NCBI GenBank assembly: GCA_035317605.1
Contig: DATHGT010000338.1
Span: forward strand, 1-17,655
Direction: 5' to 3'
Source of the DNA: DATHGT01 sp035317605
GTDB lineage: Bacteria; Methylomirabilota; Methylomirabilia; Rokubacteriales; CSP1-6
DNA: 17,655 nucleotides
Shown here: piece by piece, positions 7,585 through 15,099 of the stretch
Position numbering within the stretch: the first letter of the stretch is position 1
How the letters are laid out: every line of letters starts with the position of its first letter
Translations under genes and position numbers: made by a program
Notes under the pieces: model-generated
Seen by the model: the letters and a program-made list of their open reading frames with translations, nothing else
What the model was told of the DNA's origin: nothing
Databases searched by the model: none

Positions 7585-7620
7585 TTTCAATTTTGAAAGG
7601 CGCACGGACGGGGCCATAAT
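7585..7620 (+). promoter_or_regulatory. Promoter with overlapping inverted repeat for the secreted repeat protein
   Basis: TTGAAA (7593-7598), a 16-base spacer and CATAAT (7615-7620) make a good promoter about 55 bases before the start at 7676. The inverted repeat TTTCAA-TT-TTGAAA (7585-7598) covers the -35, so a repressor or activator could bind there. The opposite strand has TATAGT at 7561-7556 facing the cupin gene, so the region may be a divergent control point. Confidence 0.5.
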
Positions 7621-7675
7621 CGCGCCCTCCGCAAGAAGATAGGTGGCGGCAGCTTCTCGCTGGTGAGGGGACGAC

Positions 7676-10075
7676 ATGCGTAGACTGGTGACCGCGCTGG
7701 CGTTGGTGATCCTCCCCTTCGTCCTCTCCCTCGCGCCGACCGCCCAAGCGGCGATCAATTTCGTCGCCGACCTCGGCGCCAACGAGGTCGACGGCGGCGC
7801 CGGGGTGTCGCTCAGCATCACCACCACGGCGGCGGCGCCGGTCGGAGCCAGCATCATCATCCTGTCGTCGGGGAAGGGTGACGTCACCCCGTCCGCGACC
7901 ACGTGCACGGACAGCGCGGGCAACACGTACACGACCGACGTGACCCAGGCGAATTCCTTCTTGAGCGCCATCTGCGCCACGCATCGAATCGCGACCGCGT
8001 TGCCGTCCGGGTCGATCCTCACGGTCACCTGGACGGCACCCGGCTTCCCCCTCGCCGGCCGGGCGCGCGCCTTCGCGGTCACGGGACTTGCGAGCGCGCC
8101 GCTCGACCGGACCATGGCCGCCGCTGGTATTTCCACGTCGCCGTCGAGCGGCGCGACGGCGGTGACCACACAGGCGGAAGAGCTGCTGGTCGGTCTCATC
8201 AACGACCTCAGCCACAACGTCGCCGGCGCCGGCTTCAGCGCGGGGACCAATGGCACGGTGAACAACTGCGCGACGAGCGGAAGCCCCACGTACAGCGCGC
8301 GGCCGGGCGTGGGTGCCGCGGCCCCGTCGCTGTTCTCGATGTACTGCATCGTGGCGGCCACCAGTGCCTACCAGGCTCAAGCCACCACGAACTCGACCTG
8401 GCAAGCCCTGCTGGCAACCTACAAAGCTCTGCTGGCGCCGCCCACGATCTCGAAAGCCTTCGGCGCCTCGACGATCATCGTCAACGCGTCGACGACCCTG
8501 ACCTTCACGCTGTCGAATCCCAACCCCGTCACCCCGTTGACCGGCGTGGGCTTCACCGACATCCTGCCCGCCGGGCTGTCCGTCGCGACGCCCAACGGCC
8601 TCACCGGCTCGTGTGGCGGCGGGACGATCACGGCGACCGCCGGGACGAACAGCATCACGCTCGCCGGCGCGACGCTCGCGGGCGGCGCCTCCTGCAACTT
8701 CGCGGTCAACGTGATCGCCACGACCGCCGGCACGAAGAACAATTCCACCACCCCCGTCACGTCAGTCGAGGCCGGCCCGGGCAACGTCGCCACCGCGTCC
8801 ATCGACGTGGTCGCCCTCGTGCCGCCCACGATCGCGAAGGCCTTCGGCGCCGCGTCGATCAACACCAACGCCTCGACGACCCTGACCTTCACGCTGTCGA
8901 ATCCCAACGCGGGCTTCCCGTTGACCGGCGTCGGCTTCATCGACACGCTGCCCGCGGGGCTGGTGGTCTCGACACCGAACGGCCTCACCGGCTCGTGCGG
9001 CGGCGGCACCATCACCGCGACCGCGGGGAGCAACGCCATCTCGCTCGTCGGCGCGACGCTCGCGGCTGGCGCCTCCTGCACGTTCGCGGTCAACGTCACC
9101 GCCACGACCGCCGGCACGAAGAACAATTCCACCACGCCGGTCGCCTCCATCGAGGCGGGCGCGGGCAACTCCGCCACGGCGTCCATCAACGTCGTCGCCG
9201 TCGTGCCGCCCACGATCTCGAAGGCCTTCGGCGCCGCGACCCTCAACATCAACAGCACCACGACCCTGACCTTCACGCTGGCGAATCCGAACGCCGGGTC
9301 GTCGTTGACCGGAGTGGGCTTCACCGACACGCTCCCCACGGGGCTCGTGATCGCCACGCCCAACGGTCTCACGGGCTCGTGCGGCGGCGGCACCATCACG
9401 GCGACGGCGGGCACCTCCACCATCTCCCTCACCGGGGCGACGCTCGCGGCCGGCGCCTCCTGCACCTTCGCGGTCAACGTGAACGCCTTGACCATCACCA
9501 CCGGGACGAGGAACAACACCACGACTCCGGTCACCTCCGTCGAGGGAGGCCCGGGCAACGCGGCCACCGCGTCGATCAACATCGTCGCGCTCGCGCCGCC
9601 CACGATCGCCAAGACGTTCGGGGCCGCGACCATCAACGCCAACGCCACGACCACCCTGACCTTCACGCTGTCGAATCCCAACGCCTCCTCGTTGACCGGT
9701 GTCGCGTTCAGCGACACGTTGCCCGCCGGGCTCGTGGTGGCGACGCCCAACGGCCTTACCGGCTCGTGCGGCGGCGGCCTGATCACGGCGCCGGCGGGCG
9801 GCAACACCATCGGCCTCTCGCTAGCGACGCTCGCGGGCGGCGCCTCCTGCACCTTCGTGGTCAACGTGACCGCCACGACCACCGGAACGAAGAACAACAC
9901 CACCGGCCCCGTCAGCGCCGCCGAGTCCGGCCCCGGCGGCACGGCCAGCGCATCCATCGCCGTCGGGGCGGCGGCCGTCCCCGCGCTCTCGACGTTCGGG
10001 CAGGCGCTGGTCGTGTTGATCGTCGTCCTGAGTGGGCTGATGTTCCTCCGGCGGCGGCTCGCCCCGGGTCGCTGA
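7676..10075 (+). CDS. Secreted protein with four DUF11-like repeats and an IPTL-CTERM-like anchor
   Basis: This 799-residue protein has a signal peptide (about 1-25: two Arg, a hydrophobic core, then AQA). A Thr/Ser/Ala-rich domain of unknown fold (about 26-253) follows. Four tandem repeats begin at residues 255, 383, 511 and 641, each opening with PPTI(A/S)K(A/T)FG. Each repeat carries TLTFTL(S/A)NPN, a D(T/I)LP(A/T)GL segment and two Cys (GSCGGG and GASC), which may form a disulfide; this is the DUF11/conserved-repeat style of surface beta-sandwich. The C-terminus, VPALSTFGQ (from 768), a hydrophobic helix and RRR, matches the IPTL-CTERM sorting pattern, in which an exosortase-like enzyme removes the tail; no such enzyme is in the window. 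A structural or adhesive surface role is likely. The stop overlaps the next start (TGATG), hinting at coupled translation. Confidence 0.88.
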   Translation: MRRLVTALALVILPFVLSLAPTAQAAINFVADLGANEVDGGAGVSLSITTTAAAPVGASIIILSSGKGDVTPSATTCTDSAGNTYTTDVTQANSFLSAICATHRIATALPSGSILTVTWTAPGFPLAGRARAFAVTGLASAPLDRTMAAAGISTSPSSGATAVTTQAEELLVGLINDLSHNVAGAGFSAGTNGTVNNCATSGSPTYSARPGVGAAAPSLFSMYCIVAATSAYQAQATTNSTWQALLATYKALLAPPTISKAFGASTIIVNASTTLTFTLSNPNPVTPLTGVGFTDILPAGLSVATPNGLTGSCGGGTITATAGTNSITLAGATLAGGASCNFAVNVIATTAGTKNNSTTPVTSVEAGPGNVATASIDVVALVPPTIAKAFGAASINTNASTTLTFTLSNPNAGFPLTGVGFIDTLPAGLVVSTPNGLTGSCGGGTITATAGSNAISLVGATLAAGASCTFAVNVTATTAGTKNNSTTPVASIEAGAGNSATASINVVAVVPPTISKAFGAATLNINSTTTLTFTLANPNAGSSLTGVGFTDTLPTGLVIATPNGLTGSCGGGTITATAGTSTISLTGATLAAGASCTFAVNVNALTITTGTRNNTTTPVTSVEGGPGNAATASINIVALAPPTIAKTFGAATINANATTTLTFTLSNPNASSLTGVAFSDTLPAGLVVATPNGLTGSCGGGLITAPAGGNTIGLSLATLAGGASCTFVVNVTATTTGTKNNTTGPVSAAESGPGGTASASIAVGAAAVPALSTFGQALVVLIVVLSGLMFLRRRLAPGR
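8438..9976 (+). repeat. Four tandem in-frame repeats of 381-390 bp
   Basis: Units start at 8438, 8822, 9206 and 9596, with lengths of 384, 384, 390 and about 381 bp. ACCTTCACGCTGTCGAATCC occurs unchanged in units 1, 2 and 4 and with one change in unit 3. Similarity at silent positions suggests recent duplication or gene conversion, so copy number may vary between strains. Confidence 0.9.
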
Positions 10076-10851
10076 TGCTGTCGGCGCTGAATCTCAAGGG
10101 CAAGACGGCGCTCGTCACGGGGGCCAGCCGCAACATCGGCCGCGCCATCGCGCTGGCCTTCGCGGCCGAGGGCGCCGACCTCGTGCTGAACACGCGCGCC
10201 AACGGCGACGAGCTGGAGGCGGTGGCCGCCGACTGCCGGAAGGCCGGCATCCGCGTCGTCACCGTGCTCGCCGACGTCGGCGACCCCGCCGCGGTCGAAG
10301 CGATGGTGAAGACGGGGCTGGCCGAACTGGGAGCGATCGACGTGCTCGTGCACAACGCGGCGATCCGCCCGCACAAGTCGATCGAGGAGACGTCGCTCGA
10401 AGAATGGCACCGCGTGATGGCGGTCGATCTCCACGCGGCGTTCTACCTCGCCCGCGCGATCGTTCCCGGCATGAAGCAACGGCGGCAGGGCAGCATCATC
10501 GCGCTCGGGGGCCAGTCGAGCATCACCAGCCGGGCGAACACGTCCGCGGTGACGACCGCCAAGCACGGGCTGCTCGGCCTCATTCGCGCGTTGGCCGCCG
10601 AGCTGGGCCCGTTCGGCATCCGCGCCAACATGGTCCTGCCCGGCTACATCGATACCGAGCGCCGCTACGCCGAGTGGTACCCGGAGTTTCGCCAGGCTCC
10701 GCCCGGCGCCGCCGAGCAGCTCGAAAAGATCCCGCTCCGACGCCTCGGCCGTCCCGAGGACATCGCCAATGCCTGCGTCTTCCTCGGCTCCGACGCCTCC
10801 GCCTACGTCACCGGCGACACGATCCGGGTGATGGGTGGAAGAGTCATCTAG
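10075..10851 (+). CDS. SDR-family protein with an atypical catalytic site
   Basis: This 258-residue protein has the short-chain dehydrogenase/reductase fold. The NAD(P)-binding TGASRNIGRAIA is at residues 15-26, with an Asp at 67 (LADVGD) and HNAA at 93-96. The C-terminal GRPEDIANACVFLGSDASAYVTGDTIRVMGG matches classical SDRs in pieces (about 225-255). The catalytic tetrad is not classical. Lys163 is kept (TTAKHG), but the Tyr four residues before it is Val159, the usual Ser position is Gly146 (Ser148 and Ser149 are near), and the usual Asn is Asp118 (AVDLH). The DNA at the Val codon reads GTG, with no sign of a frame error. It may therefore not be a standard oxidoreductase. The ATG at 10075 overlaps the previous stop as TGATG, although the two products seem unrelated. 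Confidence 0.88.
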   Translation: MLSALNLKGKTALVTGASRNIGRAIALAFAAEGADLVLNTRANGDELEAVAADCRKAGIRVVTVLADVGDPAAVEAMVKTGLAELGAIDVLVHNAAIRPHKSIEETSLEEWHRVMAVDLHAAFYLARAIVPGMKQRRQGSIIALGGQSSITSRANTSAVTTAKHGLLGLIRALAAELGPFGIRANMVLPGYIDTERRYAEWYPEFRQAPPGAAEQLEKIPLRRLGRPEDIANACVFLGSDASAYVTGDTIRVMGGRVI

Positions 10852-10912
10852 CCCGGAGGCGCCGCCCCAGGGACTGGCGTTTTTCGGCCCGTTGGCGTAA
10901 CGTTGCGGCCAG

Positions 10913-10930
10913 GCGCGGGACAGCCCGCGC
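10913..10930 (+). other. Hairpin in the leader of the VOC gene
   Basis: GCGCGGG (10913-10919), loop ACAG and CCCGCGC (10924-10930) form a perfect 7-bp stem 25 bases before the VOC start codon. Just after it, AGGAGAC occurs twice in tandem (10937-10950), giving a doubled ribosome site. The stem could end transcription from the SDR gene or shape the VOC leader; no T run follows it. Confidence 0.4.
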
Positions 10931-10955
10931 ACATTCAGGAGACAGGAGACCCGCC

Positions 10956-11387
10956 ATGCCAAAGATCAAGCACATCGCGCTGTCGACGCAGGACGTGGAC
11001 AAGACGGCCAAGTTCTACATGGACGTCTTCGGCATGAAGGAGATCGCCAAGCTCGACGGCCCGGGCGCCAAGGGCTACTACCTGAGCGACGGCGACCTCA
11101 ACCTGGCCATCCTGAACTTCAAGAGCGACGCGGTGGCCGGCGTCGAGCGCGGCAAGGCGTGGAGCGGCATCCACCACATCGGCTTTCAGGTCGAGAGCCT
11201 CGAGGAGATCGCCGAGAAGCTCAAGGCGGCCGGCTCGGAGCCCCGCCACGACGTGAACGCGGCGCTCGGGGTCGGAGAGGGACGGCGCCACGGCGGCAAC
11301 GTCGAGGTCAAGTACAACGGCCCGGACAACGTCATGGTCGACGTGTCGGAGACCGGCTGGGTCGGCACGTCCGGCCTGGGTTATTGA
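10956..11387 (+). CDS. VOC-family (glyoxalase/bleomycin resistance/dioxygenase) protein
   Basis: This 143-residue protein is a two-module VOC fold. The first module starts KIKHIALSTQDVDKTAKFYMDVFGM (positions 3-27 in pieces) with metal-site candidate His6. The second starts GIHHIGFQVES (71-81), with His73/His74. The last strand reads VMVDVSE, where Asp129 sits at the usual Glu metal-ligand position. VOC proteins isomerise, cleave or bind small ligands using a divalent metal; this sequence does not fix which. The ATG has AGGAGA six bases upstream. A strong hairpin follows 37 bases after the stop. It lies 104 bases after the SDR gene on the same strand and could be co-transcribed with it. Confidence 0.88.
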   Translation: MPKIKHIALSTQDVDKTAKFYMDVFGMKEIAKLDGPGAKGYYLSDGDLNLAILNFKSDAVAGVERGKAWSGIHHIGFQVESLEEIAEKLKAAGSEPRHDVNAALGVGEGRRHGGNVEVKYNGPDNVMVDVSETGWVGTSGLGY

Positions 11388-11423
11388 TCGGGTCCCGACT
11401 CCACACCGCTTCATCCGCACACG

Positions 11424-11452
11424 CGAGCGCCCCGGTTCGTCCGGGGCGCTCG
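11424..11452. terminator. Strong hairpin after the VOC gene
   Basis: CGAGCGCCCCGG (11424-11435), loop TTCGT and CCGGGGCGCTCG (11441-11452) form a perfect 12-bp GC-rich stem. A short T-containing tail (TCGTTTCC) follows. This is a probable intrinsic or factor-aided terminator separating the VOC gene from the solute-binding protein gene. Confidence 0.75.
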
Positions 11453-11490
11453 TCGTTTCCACGACATCGACGCGAAGGAGCGCTGATCCC

Positions 11491-13029
11491 TTGAAGACCC
11501 AATTCCATCGTTGCCGCCGGGTGGCCGTCCTGCTCGGATTCCTCGCGGTCGTCGGCGTCGGCGCCCCGGCGTGGGGCGCCGACGGGCAGATGACGTGGGC
11601 CGTGCACGTGTCGCTGGCGCCGACGTGGCTCGACCCCGCCGAGACGCCCGGGCTCATCACCCCGTTCATGGTCTTGTACGCCATCCACGACGCGCTGGTG
11701 AAGCCCATGCCCGGCAACGCGATGGCGCCCAGCCTGGCCGAGTCGTGGAAAGCGTCGCCCGACGGGCTCACCTACACGTTCTCGCTCCGCCGGGGCGTGA
11801 AGTTCCACAACGGCGACCCCGTCACCGCCGAGGACGTGAAGTTCTCGTTCGCGCGCTACAAGGGCGCCGCCAACAAGCAGTTCAAGGACCGCGTGGCCGG
11901 CGTCGACGCCATCGACCCGCAGACCGTGCGCTTCCGCCTCAAGCAGCCGTGGCCCGACTTCCTCACGTTCTACGCGACCCCCGCCACCGGCGCCGCGTGG
12001 ATCGTGCCCAAGAAGTACCTCGAATCGGTCGGCGACGAGGGCTTCAAGAAAGCTCCCGTGGGCGCGGGACCCTATCGGTTCGTCGCCTTCAAGCCCGGGG
12101 TGGAACTGACCCTCGAGGCCTACGAGCAGTACTGGCGCAAGGCGCCGTCGGTCAAGCGCCTGGTCTTCCGCTCGATCCCCGACGACACCACCCGTCTGGC
12201 CATGCTCAAGCGCGGCGAGGCCGACATCGTCTACTCGCTGCGCGGCGTGCTCGGCGACGAGATTCGCCGGACGCCGGGACTCACGTTCAAGCCGACGCTC
12301 ACCACGTGGGCCGAGTGGATCCTCTTCACGGAGCAGTGGAACCCGCGCTCACCCTGGCACGACCGCCGCGTCCGCCTCGCCGCCGCTCACGCGATCGACC
12401 GCCAGGCCATCAACCAGGCGGAGTACCTCGGCGGAGCCCGCGTGACCGGCAGCATCATTCCGCACACGATGGAGTTCGCGTGGCAGGCGCCGCTCTACAC
12501 GTACGACCCCGCGAAGTCCAAGGCGCTCCTCGCCGAAGCGGGCTATCCCAACGGCTTCGAGGGCGGCGCCATCGCCACCGACATGGCCTACGTCACGGTG
12601 CTGGAAGCCGCCGCGAACTATCTCCAGGGCGTCGGCATCCGAGTGACCGTGCGCGGGCTGGAGCGCGCGGGCTTTCTCAAGGAGAACGCGGAAAAGAAGC
12701 TCCGGCCACTCGTGCGCACGGCGTCGGGCGCGGCCGGCAACGCCTCGACCCGCATCGAAGCCTTCGTGATCTCGGAGGGGATGTACGCGTACGGGGGCTA
12801 TCCCGACATCGACGGGCTCTTCCGCGAGCAGGTCACCGAGCCGGACCGCAAGAAGCGGGAGGCCACTCTGCACCGGATCCAGCAGCTCATGCACGAGCGG
12901 GTGATGTTCCTGCCGATGCTGGAACCGGCCTTCCTGAACGGCGTCGGTCCCCGCGTCGCCGAGTCGGGGCTCGGCCTCATCACCAATCATCTCTACTCAG
13001 CCCCGTTCGAGGAGCTGAAGCTCAAGTAG
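11491..13029 (+). CDS. ABC transporter substrate-binding protein, family 5 (peptide/nickel type)
   Basis: This 512-residue protein is a periplasmic or lipid-free secreted binding protein of the DppA/OppA/NikA family. The signal peptide covers about 1-29 (RCRR, a hydrophobic core, then APAWG). Family blocks are LDPAETPG, APSLAESWKASPDGLTYTF (in pieces), LRRGVKFHNGDPVTAEDVKFSF (in pieces), APVGAGPYRF, and RRVRLAAAHAIDRQAI. Such proteins bind oligopeptides, nickel chelates, opines or other solutes and deliver them to a DppBCDF-like importer. The start is a TTG with AAGGAG ten bases upstream. No permease or ATPase gene follows; the next gene, aroA, is convergent and overlaps the 3' end by 8 bases. 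The protein must work with a transporter encoded elsewhere. The ligand is unknown. Confidence 0.92.
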   Translation: MKTQFHRCRRVAVLLGFLAVVGVGAPAWGADGQMTWAVHVSLAPTWLDPAETPGLITPFMVLYAIHDALVKPMPGNAMAPSLAESWKASPDGLTYTFSLRRGVKFHNGDPVTAEDVKFSFARYKGAANKQFKDRVAGVDAIDPQTVRFRLKQPWPDFLTFYATPATGAAWIVPKKYLESVGDEGFKKAPVGAGPYRFVAFKPGVELTLEAYEQYWRKAPSVKRLVFRSIPDDTTRLAMLKRGEADIVYSLRGVLGDEIRRTPGLTFKPTLTTWAEWILFTEQWNPRSPWHDRRVRLAAAHAIDRQAINQAEYLGGARVTGSIIPHTMEFAWQAPLYTYDPAKSKALLAEAGYPNGFEGGAIATDMAYVTVLEAAANYLQGVGIRVTVRGLERAGFLKENAEKKLRPLVRTASGAAGNASTRIEAFVISEGMYAYGGYPDIDGLFREQVTEPDRKKREATLHRIQQLMHERVMFLPMLEPAFLNGVGPRVAESGLGLITNHLYSAPFEELKLK

Positions 13030-14329
13030 CTGACGCGAACTCCGCCAGGCGCAGGAACTCCTCGAAGTACTCGGGGAACGTCTTGCGCACGCAGCCGGGA
13101 TCGTTGATGCGCACGGACACCCCGCCGAGCGCGGCCAGCGAGAAGCACATCCCCATGCGGTGATCGTCGTAGGTGTCGATGGTGGCCGCCTTCAGGGCGG
13201 CCGGTGGCGTCACCTTCAGGTAGTCGTGGCCGTCCTCCACCCGGGCGCCGAGCTTGCGCAACTCCGCGGCCATCGCGGCCAGCCGGTCCGTCTCCTTCAC
13301 GCGCCAGTTGCCGATGTTGCGAAGCGTGCTCGTGCCCTCGGCGAACAGCGCCAGCACCGCGGCGGTCATGGCGGCGTCCGGGATGTGGTTCAGGTCCGCG
13401 TCGAGCGCGCGGAGCTTCGAGCCCGCCCGCGCGCCGGCCTCGATCCAGCCGTCGCCCAGGCGGACGGTGGCGCCCATGGCCTCGAGCACCTCGGTGAATC
13501 GCACGTCGCCCTGGATGCTGCCGCGCCCCACCCCCTCCACCCGCACCACGCCGCCGCTGGTGATCCCGCTGATGGCGCCCGCGGCGAGAAAGTACGAGGC
13601 CGACGACGCGTCGCCCTCGACGTGGATCTCGCCCGGCGACCGGTACGGCCCCGCCGGCACCGTGAAGCTCGACCACTCCGCGCGCGTGGACGCCACCCCG
13701 AAGCGCCGCATGAGGTTCAGCGTGATGTCCACGTAAGGCTTCGAGACGAGATCGCCCTCGACGGCGAGGGTGCCGCCCCCCGCGAGGGGCAGCGCGATCA
13801 GCAGGGCGGTCACGTACTGGCTCGACACGTTGCCGCGCACGCGCGCGGCGATCGGGCTCGCCATCGCGGCCGGGCCGATCTCGAGCGGCGGATATCCGTC
13901 CTGACCGAGATAGGTGATCTCCGCCCCGAGACCCCGCAGGGCGTCGACGAGGTCGCGGATGGGGCGCTCGTGCATGCGCGGCACCCCCGAGACCCGGTAC
14001 CGCCCGCCCGAGAACGCCAGCGCCGCGGTGAGCGGCCGCACCGCGGTCCCGGCGTTGCCGAGAAACAGATCGGCCGACTTGGTGGGGAACGTTCCGCCGG
14101 CGCCCTTCACCCGGTAGTCGTGATCGTGCACGGCCACGCAGGACACGCCGAGCTGGCCCAGCGCCGCGAGCATGTGGCCGGTGTCGTCGGCGTCGAGGAG
14201 GTCGCGCACCAGCGTCTCGCCGCTGGCGAGCGCGGCCAGCAGCAGCACCCGGTTCGAGATGCTCTTCGAGCCCGGCAGCCGCACCGTCCCCGAGAGCCGC
14301 CGGATCGGCGCGAGGTCGAGATGGTCCAT
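13022..14329 (-). CDS. aroA: 3-phosphoshikimate 1-carboxyvinyltransferase (EPSP synthase)
   Basis: This 435-residue enzyme joins shikimate-3-phosphate and phosphoenolpyruvate in the sixth step of the shikimate pathway, in the cytoplasm. LPGSKSISNR (18-27) binds the substrate phosphate. LGNAGTAVRPL (90-100) is the PEP loop; its Gly94 and Pro99 match the glyphosate-sensitive class I form. Asp318 (HIPDAAM), Glu346 (NWRVKETDRL) and DDHRM (388-392) complete the active site. Length and N-terminus (MDHLDLAPI against E. coli MESLTLQPI) favour the ATG at 14329, which has GAGG nine bases upstream. An in-frame ATG at 14356 is possible and overlaps the hepT stop as TGATG. The enzyme looks like the gamma/betaproteobacterial type. 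It is not next to tyrA, hisC or cmk, which often flank aroA. Confidence 0.96.
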   Translation of the reverse strand: MDHLDLAPIRRLSGTVRLPGSKSISNRVLLLAALASGETLVRDLLDADDTGHMLAALGQLGVSCVAVHDHDYRVKGAGGTFPTKSADLFLGNAGTAVRPLTAALAFSGGRYRVSGVPRMHERPIRDLVDALRGLGAEITYLGQDGYPPLEIGPAAMASPIAARVRGNVSSQYVTALLIALPLAGGGTLAVEGDLVSKPYVDITLNLMRRFGVASTRAEWSSFTVPAGPYRSPGEIHVEGDASSASYFLAAGAISGITSGGVVRVEGVGRGSIQGDVRFTEVLEAMGATVRLGDGWIEAGARAGSKLRALDADLNHIPDAAMTAAVLALFAEGTSTLRNIGNWRVKETDRLAAMAAELRKLGARVEDGHDYLKVTPPAALKAATIDTYDDHRMGMCFSLAALGGVSVRINDPGCVRKTFPEYFEEFLRLAEFASAT

Positions 14330-14355
14330 GGCCTCTGTCCTCAACACGTTTGCCA

Positions 14356-14702
14356 TCAGCTCACGTGTCCAGGCAGCGCACGCTCCAAAGCGGAGATGAG
14401 AGCGGGCAGCTCCTCGGTCACGATGCGCCAGATGATGTCGTAGTCGACGGTGTCGTAACCGTGAATGATTCGATGACGGTGTCGATCACTTCGCGCCACG
14501 GTATCTCCGCGTACCGAGCCCGCCCTTGCGTAGTCACTCGGCTCGCGGCTTCTCCAATGATTTGGACTAGGCGAGTGATCGCGAGCTGGAGCAAGCGTTC
14601 TGCAGCGAGACCGCTTCGGGTCCGGCCCTTGATCATCGCCACGGCCTCGCGGGCGTGGTCCAGCATGTGGCGCATCGGGACGCTGTCATCCCGCCTCGAC
14701 AT
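14356..14702 (-). pseudogene. hepT: HepT-like toxin (DUF86), single-base frameshift
   Basis: HepT is the RNase-type toxin of the MntA/HepT pair. Reading starts at MSRRDDSVPMRHMLDHAREA and runs in frame for 73 residues to PWREVI, ending at 14484. The frame is then lost: it drifts into Thr/Ser-rich sequence and stops at 14418. In the neighbouring frame the sequence continues as RHRIIHGYDTVDYD, then IIWRIVTEELP, and ends at a TGA at 14358-14356. That restores the RX4HXY motif, with the Tyr that MntA modifies. The span is 347 bases, one short of 116 codons, which fits a one-base loss near 14479-14483. Without the shift the protein would be 115 residues, normal for the family. It may be a real inactivation or a sequencing or assembly error. 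The start overlaps the mntA end by 17 bases. Confidence 0.85.
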
Positions 14703-14997
14703 ACAGCTCCTCGGCTTCGGACAGCACTTCCTCGCGAAAGTACTTGCTGAGCTCATTCGGTGTCCGCAGATCAGCGCGACGCCCCAGAAGATTCGACAGT
14801 TCTTCCTGAAGCCTGAAGAACGCGAATCCCGGAGTCTTCTCCGGCTTAAACTCGACGAGGACATCGATATCGCTCGACGGCGAAAAATCGGGGCGGAGTA
14901 CCGAGCCGAACAGCGCCAGCCGTCGAATGTGATGGCGACGGCAAAAATTGGCGATCTCGCTGCGCGGGATGTCGATGCGCACGCGGCGCGACGTCAT
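14686..14997 (-). CDS. mntA: MntA-like nucleotidyltransferase antitoxin
   Basis: This 103-residue protein has the minimal nucleotidyltransferase fold. GSVLRPDFSPSSDID (31-45) is the GSX10DXD signature, with metal ligands Asp43 and Asp45; the third acidic residue is Asp76 (RRADLRT). In type VII systems MntA neutralises HepT by adding AMP to the Tyr of the HepT RX4HXY motif. All catalytic residues seen are intact, so the antitoxin should be active even though its partner is frameshifted. The ATG at 14997 fits family length. An ATG at 15090 would add 31 residues with no homology, and neither has a good ribosome site. It overlaps hepT by 17 bases, the usual operon layout, and lies 102 bases after the HNH gene on the same strand. 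Confidence 0.88.
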   Translation of the reverse strand: MTSRRVRIDIPRSEIANFCRRHHIRRLALFGSVLRPDFSPSSDIDVLVEFKPEKTPGFAFFRLQEELSNLLGRRADLRTPNELSKYFREEVLSEAEELYVEAG

Positions 14998-15099
14998 GGA
15001 GAGCCCCAGAATACAGAGAGCCTCGATGGCGTTCCCTTTTCTAAGTGTTCTCGCCACTTGCCGGAAGCCCTCAGTGTCACATTGAGACATCGTGCAAGA

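Noticed and set aside
8438..9976. CRISPR-like periodic repeats
   Set aside because: The periods are 381-390 bp, in frame and coding, with no short repeats and unique spacers.
8419..10962. Long minus-strand open frame opposite the repeat protein and SDR
   Set aside because: Its repeated pattern mirrors the coding strand repeats; the plus strand has a signal peptide, domain repeats and a sorting tail.
13160..14443. 427-residue plus-strand open frame opposite aroA
   Set aside because: AroA on the other strand is unmistakable, and this translation is His/Arg-rich without motifs.
14998..15090. Longer N-terminus for MntA from an ATG at 15090
   Set aside because: The added residues have no family similarity and the shorter form already has normal length.
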